Positions 7,213 through 14,811 of a stretch of 23,088 bases of DNA are shown one piece after another. A program made the translations under genes and the position numbers. The DNA lies in contig JBGOUY010000027.1 of NCBI GenBank assembly GCA_041477795.1, positions 1 to 23,088 of the forward strand, written 5' to 3'. This stretch comes from DATFMP01 sp041477795 (lineage in GTDB: Bacteria; SAR324; JACQKK01). How positions within the stretch are numbered: the stretch's first letter is position 1; the number at the start of each line of letters is the position of its first letter. The notes below the pieces were generated by a model, which saw only the letters and a program-made list of their open reading frames with translations, made no database searches and was not told the origin of the DNA.

Positions 7213-7540
7213 TCTTGCATAAAGGTTCGCGCCGGTGCCGGCCGGATTCGCGGTGGGTCCGTATCATCGCGCGCGGCCTTGCCCCAGACGGCGCGGCTGC
7301 CCGGGCCTTCGCACCGGCTTCGCAAGCGCGATCGGCCCGCGCCGAGCCGCTGCGGCTGCCGATGCTGCCGCTGGCTCGCGCTGCCGTCAGGAGTGAGATC
7401 ACGATGGAGGTCTCGGGGTTCGGGTCCCGCGGGGATGCTGCCGCCCGCCAGGCACCCACGCCCGCACAGCGGTGCCGCAGCGCGTGCCACAAGCCGCCCC
7501 CACCCAGGGCGGGGGCTGGCAGCGGGGCGATCGGACGCGG
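7213..7540. other. Gene-free stretch upstream of the PAP2 gene
   Basis: These 328 bases lie between the PAP2 start and the SH3 lipoprotein stop. The only structure seen is the second copy of the 46-base repeat (7472-7517). A short plus-strand frame from ATG 7404 (46 codons, AGGAG ten bases upstream) runs through the repeat and overlaps the end of the lipoprotein gene; its composition is not protein-like. No convincing promoter for the PAP2 gene was found. Confidence 0.4.
7472..7517. repeat. 46-base repeat, copy 2, with GC hairpin
   Basis: Second copy of the element at 6451-6496. It lies 23 bases beyond the stop of the minus-strand SH3 lipoprotein gene, so in that transcript it would form a GC-rich stem just after the coding region (GCCCCC and GGGGGC arms on that strand). 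There is no following T-tract. Confidence 0.7.
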
Positions 7541-7951
7541 CTAGCGGGCCTGCGTGGCGGAGAGGGGAATCCAGCCTTCGCGGTTCTTGTCGATCCTGAC
7601 CCGCACCCAGTCGCCCTGCGTTTCCAGCACCGGGAGGGTGTCGTTGCCGAAGGCGAGCGCGATCGCCTTGGCATCCTGGCTGGGCTTGGCGCGCACCTGC
7701 ACCCAGCTTGCCCGGATCTCCACCTGCTCGCCCAATGGCGTCGTCATGCTGCCCGAACGCTGGGCGCCCTTCTGGCCCGGCGCCTTGCCTTCCTGCGTCG
7801 CTTCGGTCGTGCTCACCGCCGCGGTGCTGCCCGGCGGGGTGGACTGCGGACCCGCCTCACGGCCGGCAGGCGCGCCCTTGGAGGCGCAGCCGGCCAGGGC
7901 GAAACTCAACAGCAGGGTGCCCAGCAGCCAGAAAGCCTGCGTGCGCATCAT
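7541..7951 (-). CDS. SH3-domain lipoprotein
   Basis: A 136-residue exported protein. Residues 1-22 are a lipoprotein signal peptide ending ALAG-C22. A low-complexity Ala/Gly/Thr/Ser linker (about 23-70) leads to a bacterial SH3 (SH3b) domain over about 76-135, with VQVRAKPSQDAKAIALAFGNDTL and the closing GDWVRVRID...GWIPLSATQ typical of the family. Bacterial SH3 domains often bind wall peptides or partner proteins, so a role at the peptidoglycan is plausible but not shown. Start: the ATG at 7951 is preceded by AAAGGAG at good spacing; an ATG immediately follows it. No co-directional close neighbour explains its task. Confidence 0.8.
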   Translation of the reverse strand: MMRTQAFWLLGTLLLSFALAGCASKGAPAGREAGPQSTPPGSTAAVSTTEATQEGKAPGQKGAQRSGSMTTPLGEQVEIRASWVQVRAKPSQDAKAIALAFGNDTLPVLETQGDWVRVRIDKNREGWIPLSATQAR

Positions 7952-8472
7952 GCGTGGCTCCTTTCGGTTCGTTGCCAGTGCGTTCGCTGCATCAGGTTCG
8001 TGCTCGAAATCGGGTGCGGCGCGCGGCCTGCGTGCGCTGCCAAGGGACGCCGGGTCGGTCGCGGGGGCGAGATATCAATTCTACCGCAATTGAACGCCTC
8101 CGCGCGGCGAATCGTCGCGGCCCGCGCGGGCACCGTGGCCCCATCCTCCGGCGCCAACGGGCGCAGGCTGGGTGGTGCGGAGCGGAGTGCGGGGATCGAT
8201 CGGGGCGGTGCGGGAGCCCTGCCGGGGCGGCAGGGGCACCCGTGCGTCCAGCTGAGCCGCTTCATGCATCCCTTCATGGTAGCGCGGTCGCCAGAACGAC
8301 GCGCCGGGAGACCGTCCTTGGCTCCCTCTTCGCGCGCCGTGCTTCAGGCCGGGTTGCTCTCGCTCCGCTAGGGAGCAATTTGCACGCCAAACGCGCTCCG
8401 GCAGCGTCGCGTGCCGGCCCCGCGGCGGGACGCGGCGGCGCCCGGCTGCAGCACGGCACCGGGCCGGCGGGG
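7952..8472. other. 521-base gene-free stretch
   Basis: Between the SH3 lipoprotein start and the end of the rsmA region. Reading frames here are Arg/Pro/Ala-rich with no recognisable protein pattern. A short AT-rich island (about 8072-8090) stands out. GCTCCCT (8321-8327) and AGGGAGC (8370-8376) are inverted arms with a long 42-base loop. I see no tRNA, small-RNA signature or convincing promoter. Confidence 0.4.
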
Positions 8473-8658
8473 CTAGGCGCGGGGGGCCGGCGCCCCTTCC
8501 GGGGGCGCCTCCCCGGCTCCGTAGAGCAGGCGGAACACCTGCAGGTGCTCCTCGGGCGAGAGGGTCTCGGCGCGCCGCTCGCCCACGATGGCCTCGAGCT
8601 GCGCCCACTGGGGGGCGGGCAGGAGCCGCCCGGCTTCGCGCAGGCTGCTGATCATCAG
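8473..8658 (-). pseudogene. rsmA: C-terminal part of RsmA, separated by an in-frame amber codon
   Basis: Reading on in the same frame past the TAG at 8659-8661 gives LMISSLREAG and then 52 more residues to a TAG at 8473. This is the missing C-terminal helical region of RsmA: RRAETLSPEEHLQVFRLLYG aligns with the E. coli segment MRAENISVAQYCQMANYL, and the distance from the stop is right. Together with the upstream part the protein would be 276 residues, a normal RsmA length. An ATG lies at 8653-8655, only one codon after the stop, so reinitiation could make a separate 60-residue piece. Otherwise this part is untranslated. Confidence 0.8.
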
Positions 8659-9300
8659 CTAGCGCCGGCGGGAGAACAGGCGCTTGATGTGCTCGAAGAA
8701 CCACGCCTCGCGCCCCGGCGCCAGCTCGGCGGGCCGCGGCCGCAGTTCCACCACGGCCGAGTGCACCTTGGGCGGCGGGCGGAAGGCCCCGGGCGGCACG
8801 CGCAACACCAGGCGCACGGTGAAGGCGTGCTGGATGGCCACGCTCAGCGAGCCATAGACCTTGCCCGCCTCCGGCGCCGCGGCCATGCGCCGCGCCACCT
8901 CGTCCTGCACCATCAGCAGCAGGCGCGAGAAGAACGTCCGCGCCGCGGCCATACGGAACAGCAGGGGCGTGGAAAGGTAGTACGGCAGGTTGGCGATCAC
9001 CGCGTAGGGCGCGTCCGTGCCGAACAGCGCCACGGGCGAAAGGTCCACGGCCAGGATGTCGCCCTCGATCAGCCGCAGGCGGGGATGCCCGCCCCAGCGC
9101 GCCGCGAGGGCCTCGAGCAGGGCTGGATCCAGCTCCACGGCCGCCAGGCGCACGTCGCGGGCCAGCAGGCGCTCGGTCAGGGCGCCGGTGCCCGGCCCGA
9201 TCTCCAGCACCGGCTCGCCGGGGCGCAGGGCGGCGGCCGCCACGATCGCCTCCAGCACGGTGGGGCTGTGCAGGAAGTGCTGTCCCAGCCGCTTGCCCAT
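8659..9300 (-). CDS. rsmA: 16S rRNA dimethyladenosine transferase RsmA, truncated by amber codon
   Basis: RsmA (KsgA) dimethylates two adjacent adenosines in the 3'-terminal hairpin of 16S rRNA using S-adenosylmethionine during 30S assembly. The start MGKRLGQHFL (ATG 9300) is the standard one. SAM-binding VLEIGPGTGALT lies at about 31-42, the acidic VELDP follows, and the catalytic NLPYYLSTPLLF (canonical NLPYNIST) is near 105-116; PPGAFRPPPKVHSAVV also fits. Translation stops after FSRRR at residue 213, where the family reads F-x-x-R-R-K-x-L-x-N: the stop occupies the Lys position, one base from AAG. The catalytic domain is complete but the C-terminal helical domain is cut, so activity is uncertain. 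It may be a true nonsense mutation or a sequence error. Confidence 0.9.
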   Translation of the reverse strand: MGKRLGQHFLHSPTVLEAIVAAAALRPGEPVLEIGPGTGALTERLLARDVRLAAVELDPALLEALAARWGGHPRLRLIEGDILAVDLSPVALFGTDAPYAVIANLPYYLSTPLLFRMAAARTFFSRLLLMVQDEVARRMAAAPEAGKVYGSLSVAIQHAFTVRLVLRVPPGAFRPPPKVHSAVVELRPRPAELAPGREAWFFEHIKRLFSRRR

Positions 9301-9459
9301 CGGGTCGCCCCGCGTTGGTGATGCGCCGGCCGGCGCGTGCACGCCCGCCTGGCCCGCCGCCTTGTGGCTTCCGCATTCGTACCACACTTGGCCGCAGCGC
9401 ACTCGGCGCCCTTGCGAGCCGCCCGGCCGGCCCTGCCAGCCCCCTTCGCGCCGCAGGCC

Positions 9460-9488
9460 TGTGCAGCGCCGCGCGGCTGTGGTAGAAG
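9460..9488 (+). promoter_or_regulatory. Possible promoter of the aminotransferase gene
   Basis: An extended -10 TGG-TAGAAG ending at 9488 lies about 60 bases before the ATG at 9550. Seventeen bases further upstream is TGTGCA (9460-9465), a weak -35. The match is modest; the local drop in G+C between 9480 and 9530 supports a control region. Confidence 0.3.
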
Positions 9489-9549
9489 AAAAGTTAACCC
9501 CGCGGCGTAGGCATTTCCTTCCCTTCCTTCCCTACCGGAGCGAAGAACC

Positions 9550-10887
9550 ATGACATCCGACTTCCTGGCCACATTCGAGCGCAAGACCCCCGGCTCCAAG
9601 CGCCTCAACCAGATGGCGAACCTGGTGACCCCGGGCGGCATCAGCCACGACAGCCGCTTCCACGCGCCCTACCCGCTCTACGTGACGCGGGCACGCGGCT
9701 CCAAGGTGTGGGACGTGGACGGCAACGTCTACCACGACCTGTGGATGGCCCATTACGACGCGATCCTGGGCCATGCGCCGCCGATGGTGGTGGAGCGCGT
9801 GCGCGAGGCGCTGGAGGATGGCCTGCACGTCGGCATGGCCATGGAGCACGAGGTGACCCTGGCGCAGAAGGTGGTGGATGCCGTGCCCAGCGCGGAGCAG
9901 GTGCGTTTCTGCTCCTCCGGCACGGAAGCCACCATGTACGCCGTGCGCCTGGCGCGCGGCTTCACCAAGCGCAACGTGATCCTGAAGATCCTGGGCGGCT
10001 GGCACGGCGCCAACACGGACCTCATGATCGACGTGCGCCCGCCCGAATACATCGGGCCGGAGAGCGCCGGCCTGCTGCCCGAGCTGAACAAGTACACGCG
10101 CTCGGTGCAGTTCAACGACATCGAGGCCACCCGCAAGGCCATGAACGAGGCCGGCGACGACTTCGCCGGCATGATCATGGAGGTGGCGGTGGGCTCCCTG
10201 GGCTTCGTGCTGGCCGAGCCGGACTACCTGCACTTCGTGCGCGAGGAGACGCGCAAGCGCGGGGCCGTGCTGATCTTCGACGAGGTCATCACGGGCTTCC
10301 GGCTCAGCTACGGCGGCGCGCAGCAGATGGTGGGCGTCACGCCGGACCTGACCACGCTGGGTAAGGTGCTGGGCGGCGGCATGCCCGTGGGCGCCATCGC
10401 CGGGCGCGAGGACATCATGCGCATCAGCGCCGTGACGCCCAAGCGCTCCAAGATGGAAAAGGTGCTCATCGGCGGCGGCACCTACTCCTGCAATCCCCTC
10501 ACCATGATCGCCGGCGCCACCACGCTGGACATCCTCAAGTCCCGCCAGGGGGAGATCTACCCCGCCCTGGCGCAGGCCAACGAGCGGCTGACCGCCAGCC
10601 TGCGCAAGCTGTTCAAGGGCGTGGGACTGCCCGTGCACGTCGTGCAGCTGGGCTCGCTGGTGGAGGTGCACTTCCTGAAGGACGAAGGCCTGCCCGTGCG
10701 CAACATGGCCGACGTGATGAAGAACACCTACAAGGACAAGCAGCTCGAGTACGCCACGCGCCTGCGCAACCACGGCGTGTTCCTGCTGCACGGCGGCGCG
10801 CTGTCCGTGGAGCACTCCGAGGCGGACATCCAGGCCATCATCGCCGCCCACAAGGCCGTGGCGGAGGAGATGGTGGAGGGCAACTAG
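9550..10887 (+). CDS. Class III PLP-dependent aminotransferase, glutamate-1-semialdehyde aminomutase-like
   Basis: A 445-residue cytosolic PLP enzyme of the class III fold. SSGTEATMYAVRLAR (122-136) binds the cofactor phosphate, GGWHG (149-153) stacks on the ring, FDEVITGFR (243-251) gives the ring-nitrogen Asp244, and TLGKVLGGGMPVGAIAGR (269-286) carries the Schiff-base Lys272. The layout resembles HemL, which converts glutamate-1-semialdehyde to 5-aminolevulinate, but several stretches differ (GGWHG for the usual GxYHG, and GGTYSCNPL). A related aminotransferase acting on another amino acid is equally possible, so no symbol is given. GGAGCGAAGAACC precedes the ATG. The Fe-S carrier gene follows after 147 bases but has its own promoter. 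Confidence 0.82.
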   Translation: MTSDFLATFERKTPGSKRLNQMANLVTPGGISHDSRFHAPYPLYVTRARGSKVWDVDGNVYHDLWMAHYDAILGHAPPMVVERVREALEDGLHVGMAMEHEVTLAQKVVDAVPSAEQVRFCSSGTEATMYAVRLARGFTKRNVILKILGGWHGANTDLMIDVRPPEYIGPESAGLLPELNKYTRSVQFNDIEATRKAMNEAGDDFAGMIMEVAVGSLGFVLAEPDYLHFVREETRKRGAVLIFDEVITGFRLSYGGAQQMVGVTPDLTTLGKVLGGGMPVGAIAGREDIMRISAVTPKRSKMEKVLIGGGTYSCNPLTMIAGATTLDILKSRQGEIYPALAQANERLTASLRKLFKGVGLPVHVVQLGSLVEVHFLKDEGLPVRNMADVMKNTYKDKQLEYATRLRNHGVFLLHGGALSVEHSEADIQAIIAAHKAVAEEMVEGN

Positions 10888-10889
10888 CC

Positions 10890-10946
10890 GCGGGGGACAG
10901 CCCCGCCGTGGCGGCACCCGGCTCCGCCTTGGCACGCGGAGCCGGG
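10890..10946 (+). terminator. Two GC-rich stem-loops after the aminotransferase gene
   Basis: GCGGGG (10890-10895) pairs with CCCCGC (10901-10906) directly after the stop codon. CCCGGCTCCG (10917-10926) pairs perfectly with CGGAGCCGGG (10937-10946) around a 10-base loop. No T-tract follows either stem, so these may slow polymerase or protect the 3' end rather than terminate by the classical mechanism. Confidence 0.4.
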
Positions 10947-10957
10947 CGCGGTACACT
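10929..10957 (+). promoter_or_regulatory. Promoter of the Fe-S carrier gene
   Basis: TTGGCA (10929-10934), a 17-base spacer, and TACACT (10952-10957) make a good sigma-70-type promoter with a start near 10964, about 70 bases before the ATG. The -35 box lies inside the loop of the upstream stem (10917-10946). Confidence 0.55.
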
Positions 10958-11034
10958 ATGGATTCAGGTGGGCGGACCGGCGCAGCGCGCCGGGGCCGCG
11001 CAAGCGACACGAACTCCCGCAGGTGAGAGCCGCG

Positions 11035-11406
11035 ATGGCGTACGAGATCAAGCTGACGGAAAAGGCGGCGCAGGTGGTGCGCGAAGCCTTCCAGGCCGAA
11101 GAGGTGGACCCGACCCAGGCGTACCTGCGCGTGGGCGCCCGGCCGGGCGGATGCTCCGGCTTCAAGTTCGACATCGACTACGCGAACGCCAGCCAGGTGT
11201 CCGACGGCGACCAGGTGTTCGAAAGCAACGGGGTCAAGGTGGTCGTCAACCGCGAAACCCTCAACGATGTGCTGGGCTCGCTGGAGATCGACTTCCAGAC
11301 CGGCAAGATGATGGAGCGCGGCTTCAAGTTCCGCCAGCTCCTGGAAAGCGGCGCGTGCGGCTGCGGCGAATCCTTCGCCCCCATCAAGCAGCAGCGCAAG
11401 TCCTGA
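11035..11406 (+). CDS. A-type iron-sulfur carrier (IscA/ErpA/HesB family)
   Basis: A 123-residue A-type carrier that accepts Fe-S clusters or iron and passes them to client apoproteins in the cytosol. The three ligand cysteines are present: Cys40 in GGCSGF, and Cys108 and Cys110 in the C-terminal SGACGCGESF. The core FDIDYANASQVSDGDQVFESNGVKVVV fits the family, and the length is slightly above the usual 105-115 because of a basic QQRKS tail. The ATG at 11035 follows AGGTGAG at normal spacing; an in-frame GTG at 11023 is less likely. Sequence alone does not separate IscA, ErpA and SufA, and no isc or suf genes are beside it. Confidence 0.92.
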   Translation: MAYEIKLTEKAAQVVREAFQAEEVDPTQAYLRVGARPGGCSGFKFDIDYANASQVSDGDQVFESNGVKVVVNRETLNDVLGSLEIDFQTGKMMERGFKFRQLLESGACGCGESFAPIKQQRKS

Positions 11407-11654
11407 TCCGCTCCGCCTTACCCGCCGGCCCCGCCGCGAGTCATCCAGGCGGCGCGCGGCCGGCGTCGCTTCCCCACTCAACGATTGCGGCAACGCGGCC
11501 TGAGCCGCTCTTCTGCGGCGCATGCAGCCCGCGGCAGCGGCCGGCGCGCACAGCGGGACGCCGGCGTGCTGGCACGACTCTTTCATGGTGGGCTCTCGGG
11601 AAAGGCAGGATGCCACGCCCCGCGCCCGCGGGGCCGACCGACAGGAGTCCCCGC

Positions 11655-11837
11655 ATGATCGACATCGATCCGCGCTGGTATTTTCCCGCCAGCTATATGC
11701 TGAACTGGAATTGCCCCGGCTGCGGCGAGCGCGTGCCCGTCACCAACGGCGCGCTCGAATACGCGCACTGCCCCCACTGCGCCGAGCCCCTGGCGCACGA
11801 GGCGGCCCCGCACGGCGAGAAGCGGCTGAGCGCCTAG
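11655..11837 (+). CDS. Small zinc-ribbon protein
   Basis: A 60-residue product with two CxxC knuckles, Cys20-Pro-Gly-Cys23 and Cys39-Pro-His-Cys42, separated by 15 residues: a compact zinc ribbon. The N-terminal part MIDIDPRWYFPASYMLNW is aromatic-rich and not recognised. AGGAG lies 8 bases before the ATG, which with the conserved-looking knuckles argues that it is a real gene. Such ribbons may bind nucleic acid or another protein; no function can be assigned. It converges on the DUF3185-like gene with 42 bases between stops. Confidence 0.7.
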   Translation: MIDIDPRWYFPASYMLNWNCPGCGERVPVTNGALEYAHCPHCAEPLAHEAAPHGEKRLSA

Positions 11838-11879
11838 GCCCCGGCACGAAGGGGCGCGGCGTCAGGGCGCGTGCCGCGC

Positions 11880-12077
11880 TCAGGGTCGGACGGCGAGCAG
11901 CGCGCCCACCACCACCAGCAGGGCGCCGACGCCCAGCATGACCAGGGCGTTGGTATTCGAGGAGCCCACCAGCGCCCCCAGCTTCGAGCCGAAGGACTGC
12001 TTGGCTTCCCAGCCTTGCCAGGCCACGATCCCTCCCACCACGACCAGCACGACACCGAGCATCCGTTTGACGGGCAT
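11880..12077 (-). CDS. DUF3185-like two-helix membrane protein
   Basis: A 65-residue protein with two hydrophobic helices (about 6-21 and 44-62) joined by a polar segment, WEAKQSFGSKLGALVGSSNTN, the pattern of the small DUF3185 proteins. The function of that family is unknown. GGAGAG precedes the ATG at 12077 at good spacing. It starts 26 bases after the TerB-like gene on the same strand and is probably co-transcribed with it. Confidence 0.7.
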   Translation of the reverse strand: MPVKRMLGVVLVVVGGIVAWQGWEAKQSFGSKLGALVGSSNTNALVMLGVGALLVVVGALLAVRP

Positions 12078-12103
12078 TGGCTCTCCGCTGAGCAGGGGCG
12101 CGT

Positions 12104-12604
12104 CTAGCGCCGGGTTCGCGAGGGGGGCACCGCGCCGCTGCGGTCGGCGCGGGCGCGCTGCACCGCGCGCGCCTTGTCCTTGGCGGCGATCAGCACGCTG
12201 TGGTTGACGGCGATCAGCGACTGCAGGCGGCCGGCGAGCTGGTCCTCGTAGGGGTCCAGCTTGTCGTCGGCGAAGATGACGCTCCACACCATCGTCAGCA
12301 CCTCCTGCTTCTTCTCCGGGGAAAAGGTGCGGGCGATGGCGTTGGTGAACGGGAACAGGTCCGTGGCGCGGTCGCGCTCCTGGCTGGACGTGTGGATCAG
12401 CTCTTCGGCCTGTTCCTTGTTCAGGCCGAAGTAGGCGCGCAACTGCAGGACGATCTCGCGGAATTCCTCGGGCCTGAAGTCCAGGTCCGCCTCGGCCACC
12501 TCCATCAGCACGGCCGCTACGGCGATCTGCTCTTCCGGCAGGCGCTCGCTGATGCGGTCGACACCACTAAGGTCGCTCAGGTACTGCTTGATCTTATCGA
12601 GCAT
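12104..12604 (-). CDS. TerB-like protein
   Basis: A 166-residue, all-helical soluble protein of the TerB-like family. Typical acidic metal-binding-type segments are MEVAEADLDFRPEEF (about 34-48) and WSVIFADDKLDPYEDQL (about 106-122), each an alpha-helix followed by an acidic loop. TerB is named for tellurite-resistance clusters, but isolated copies like this one, without terC/D/E/Z, are widespread and of unclear role. The C-terminal 25 residues are Arg-rich and look disordered. It lies downstream of nadE by 139 bases and just upstream of the DUF3185-like gene. Confidence 0.82.
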   Translation of the reverse strand: MLDKIKQYLSDLSGVDRISERLPEEQIAVAAVLMEVAEADLDFRPEEFREIVLQLRAYFGLNKEQAEELIHTSSQERDRATDLFPFTNAIARTFSPEKKQEVLTMVWSVIFADDKLDPYEDQLAGRLQSLIAVNHSVLIAAKDKARAVQRARADRSGAVPPSRTRR

Positions 12605-12743
12605 CGCTTGAACCTGCCTCAGGCATGGATCACGGCGGCGGCGGCACAGCCGGCAGCAGCGCTCCCGGCACTCCCGCCGCCGTGCGGTGCGGGAAGAATC
12701 GTGGGTCCCCCCGGTGGAGCAGCGGAAGCTGACTGTAGCGCAC

Positions 12744-14801
12744 CTAACCGGCTTCCACCACCCGCCAGAGCTGCTCGATCTCCGTCTCGTAGCCGCCCGC
12801 CAGGATGGGGAAGCGGCACCAGGTGCGCGGATCGAGGTTCTCGTCGTCCAGGTGGAAAGACGGCGCGATGCGCTCGCGCTTCCACTGCGTGCGGCTCCAC
12901 AGGCGGAAGAACGTCGCCACGTATTCGGCTGCCTGGTGGGGCTCGATCGGCTGGCCGCCGGGCGGGCGCGCCAGCAGCGTGCGCCACACGTCCACCGGCG
13001 CCATGCGGTCGCGGATGGCGGCCTGCTCGATGGCGTCCAGCACGACGTAGGGCATCAGGTCCCGCTCGTCCTCCTGGCGGCTCGCGCTCGGGCGCAGCTC
13101 GGCGGTGGGCGCCTGCGCGTTGACGGCCGCCAGCGCCGGCAGCGGGCCCAGGCCGGGCAGGCCCTCGCGCTCCATCCAGCGCAGCCAGGCGCGCAGGAAG
13201 GTCTTGTTGGCGCCGGCGATGGGGGCCAGCCCGCCGCTGGTGTCGCCGTCCATGGTGGCATAACCCACGCCCACCTCGCTGCGGTTGCTGGTGCTCACCA
13301 GCAGGCGCCCCTCCAGGTTGGCCAGCAGCCAGATGCCCGGGGAGCGCACGCGAGCCTGGATGTTCTGCCGCGCGATGTCGTCCGTCTCCCAGCTCAGCGG
13401 GCGGCCGATGGCTTCGGCGGCCAGGGCCTCGTAGCGCTCGACGAGGGGCTGGATGTCCAGCTCCAGGTGCCGCGCGCCGATGGCCTCGGCCACGCCCCGC
13501 GCGGCGGTGCGCGTCACGTCGCCGGAGTTGGCGCTGGCCTGGTACACCGTGAGCAGCAGCCGCCGCACCAGCGCGCGCGCCTGCCGCGCCCCATCGGCCG
13601 GCGCCGCCTTGCCACGGGCCGTGCGATGGCCCGCACCATTGCCATCCGGCAGATCGTCGATGTAGGGCAGTGCCGCGCGCACGCCGGCCAGCCCCAGCTC
13701 CTCCAGCGCGCGCTGGGCCATGACCCAGGTCAGCACGGCCACGCTGGCCGAATCCACCCCGCCGCTCAGCGACAGCGCGAAGCCCCGGCTGCGGCTCTTG
13801 CGCAGGTAGTCCCACAGGCCCAGGCTCACCGCCCCGGCGAATTCCGCGTGGGCGTCCAGCGCGGCCAGGATGGGCGCGGGCGCGGCCAGCCACGTGCGCA
13901 GCTCCGCCCGGCCCGGCTCGGCCGGCGTGAAGGGCACGGACACCGTGGACTTGCCCGCGCCATCGCGCACGACAGGATAGGAGATGCGGCGCCGCTCCAG
14001 GCGGTTGGCGCGCAGGTCCACCAGGGCCGTGAGCAGGTTCACCGGGCGGTAGGAGAAGCGCCGGTTCTCCGCCAGCAGCCGCCCGTCCGAGGCGATCAGC
14101 ACGGTGCCGTCGAAGATGAGGCGGCCCGCCTCGTTGCCGACCAGGTTGGCATAGATGTAGGCTGCGTGCCCCTGGCGCGAGCCCTCGCGCACGATGCCGC
14201 GCACGGTGTCGTACTTGCCCAGTGCGAAGTGGCTGGCGCTGGGATTGAGCAGCAGGTCGGCCCGCCCGGCCAGCGGGTTGGCGGCGCTGGAGCGGCGCGC
14301 CCAGGCATCCTCGCAGATCTCGAAGCCGATGCGCACGCCGCCCAGCTCGAAGGTGACGTCGCCGATGGGATAGGGCTGCCCCTCCCACTCGTGCTCGTCC
14401 ACCGTTTCGGCCGGCCAGGCCTTGAACCAGCGCGGCTCATAGTAGACGCCGTAACCCGCCAGCACCTGCTTGGCGAAGAAGCCAGCCAGCCGCCCGTCCA
14501 CCAGCAGCGCCGCGCAGTTGTACAGGTTCTGGCGATGGATCAGCGGCAGGCCCACGGCCACGGCGATGCCGCGCGTCTCGGGCAGCAGCGCTTTGAGACT
14601 GCGCAGGGATTCCTCCGCCACCCATTCGCCATGGAAGGCGTCCTCGCAGCCATAGCCGGACAGACACAGCTCGGGCAGGCAGAGCACCTGCACGCCCTCG
14701 GCCTTGGCCTGGGCAATCGCTTCGGCCACGTGGGCGCGGTTGCCCGGCCAGTCCAGCGGGGTCTGGTTCAGCGCGGCGCCGGCGACCTTGAGGTAGCGCA
14801 T
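12744..14801 (-). CDS. nadE: Glutamine-dependent NAD+ synthetase
   Basis: NadE makes NAD from nicotinate adenine dinucleotide, ATP and ammonia; this long form releases the ammonia from glutamine itself. The 685-residue protein has an N-terminal nitrilase-type glutaminase with the Glu44 (CLPELCLSGYG), Lys111 (FFAKQVL) and Cys163 (FEICEDAW) triad, and a C-terminal synthetase with the ATP pyrophosphatase loop SGGVDS at 346-351 and the NAD-synthetase segments STSNRSEVGVGYATMDGD and IAGANKTFLRAWLRW. The ATG at 14801 is chosen: GGAG lies 8 bases upstream and it leaves a 10-base gap to pncB, whereas the longer frame would overlap it. The gene is coupled to pncB in a salvage operon. Confidence 0.95.
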   Translation of the reverse strand: MRYLKVAGAALNQTPLDWPGNRAHVAEAIAQAKAEGVQVLCLPELCLSGYGCEDAFHGEWVAEESLRSLKALLPETRGIAVAVGLPLIHRQNLYNCAALLVDGRLAGFFAKQVLAGYGVYYEPRWFKAWPAETVDEHEWEGQPYPIGDVTFELGGVRIGFEICEDAWARRSSAANPLAGRADLLLNPSASHFALGKYDTVRGIVREGSRQGHAAYIYANLVGNEAGRLIFDGTVLIASDGRLLAENRRFSYRPVNLLTALVDLRANRLERRRISYPVVRDGAGKSTVSVPFTPAEPGRAELRTWLAAPAPILAALDAHAEFAGAVSLGLWDYLRKSRSRGFALSLSGGVDSASVAVLTWVMAQRALEELGLAGVRAALPYIDDLPDGNGAGHRTARGKAAPADGARQARALVRRLLLTVYQASANSGDVTRTAARGVAEAIGARHLELDIQPLVERYEALAAEAIGRPLSWETDDIARQNIQARVRSPGIWLLANLEGRLLVSTSNRSEVGVGYATMDGDTSGGLAPIAGANKTFLRAWLRWMEREGLPGLGPLPALAAVNAQAPTAELRPSASRQEDERDLMPYVVLDAIEQAAIRDRMAPVDVWRTLLARPPGGQPIEPHQAAEYVATFFRLWSRTQWKRERIAPSFHLDDENLDPRTWCRFPILAGGYETEIEQLWRVVEAG

Positions 14802-14811
14802 GGGGACTCCG

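Noticed and set aside
7425..7445. GGGTTCGGGTCCC as a tRNA T-arm
   Set aside because: The loop lacks the invariant purine-A pattern of TTCRA and no acceptor or anticodon stems can be drawn around it.
7404..7544. 46-codon plus-strand frame with an AGGAG upstream
   Set aside because: It runs through the repeat and into the end of the lipoprotein gene, and its composition is not protein-like.
8653..8661. Amber codon in rsmA as pyrrolysine or programmed read-through
   Set aside because: TAG is the ordinary stop of many genes in this window, and no pyl gene or stimulatory structure was seen. Nonsense mutation or sequence error is simpler.
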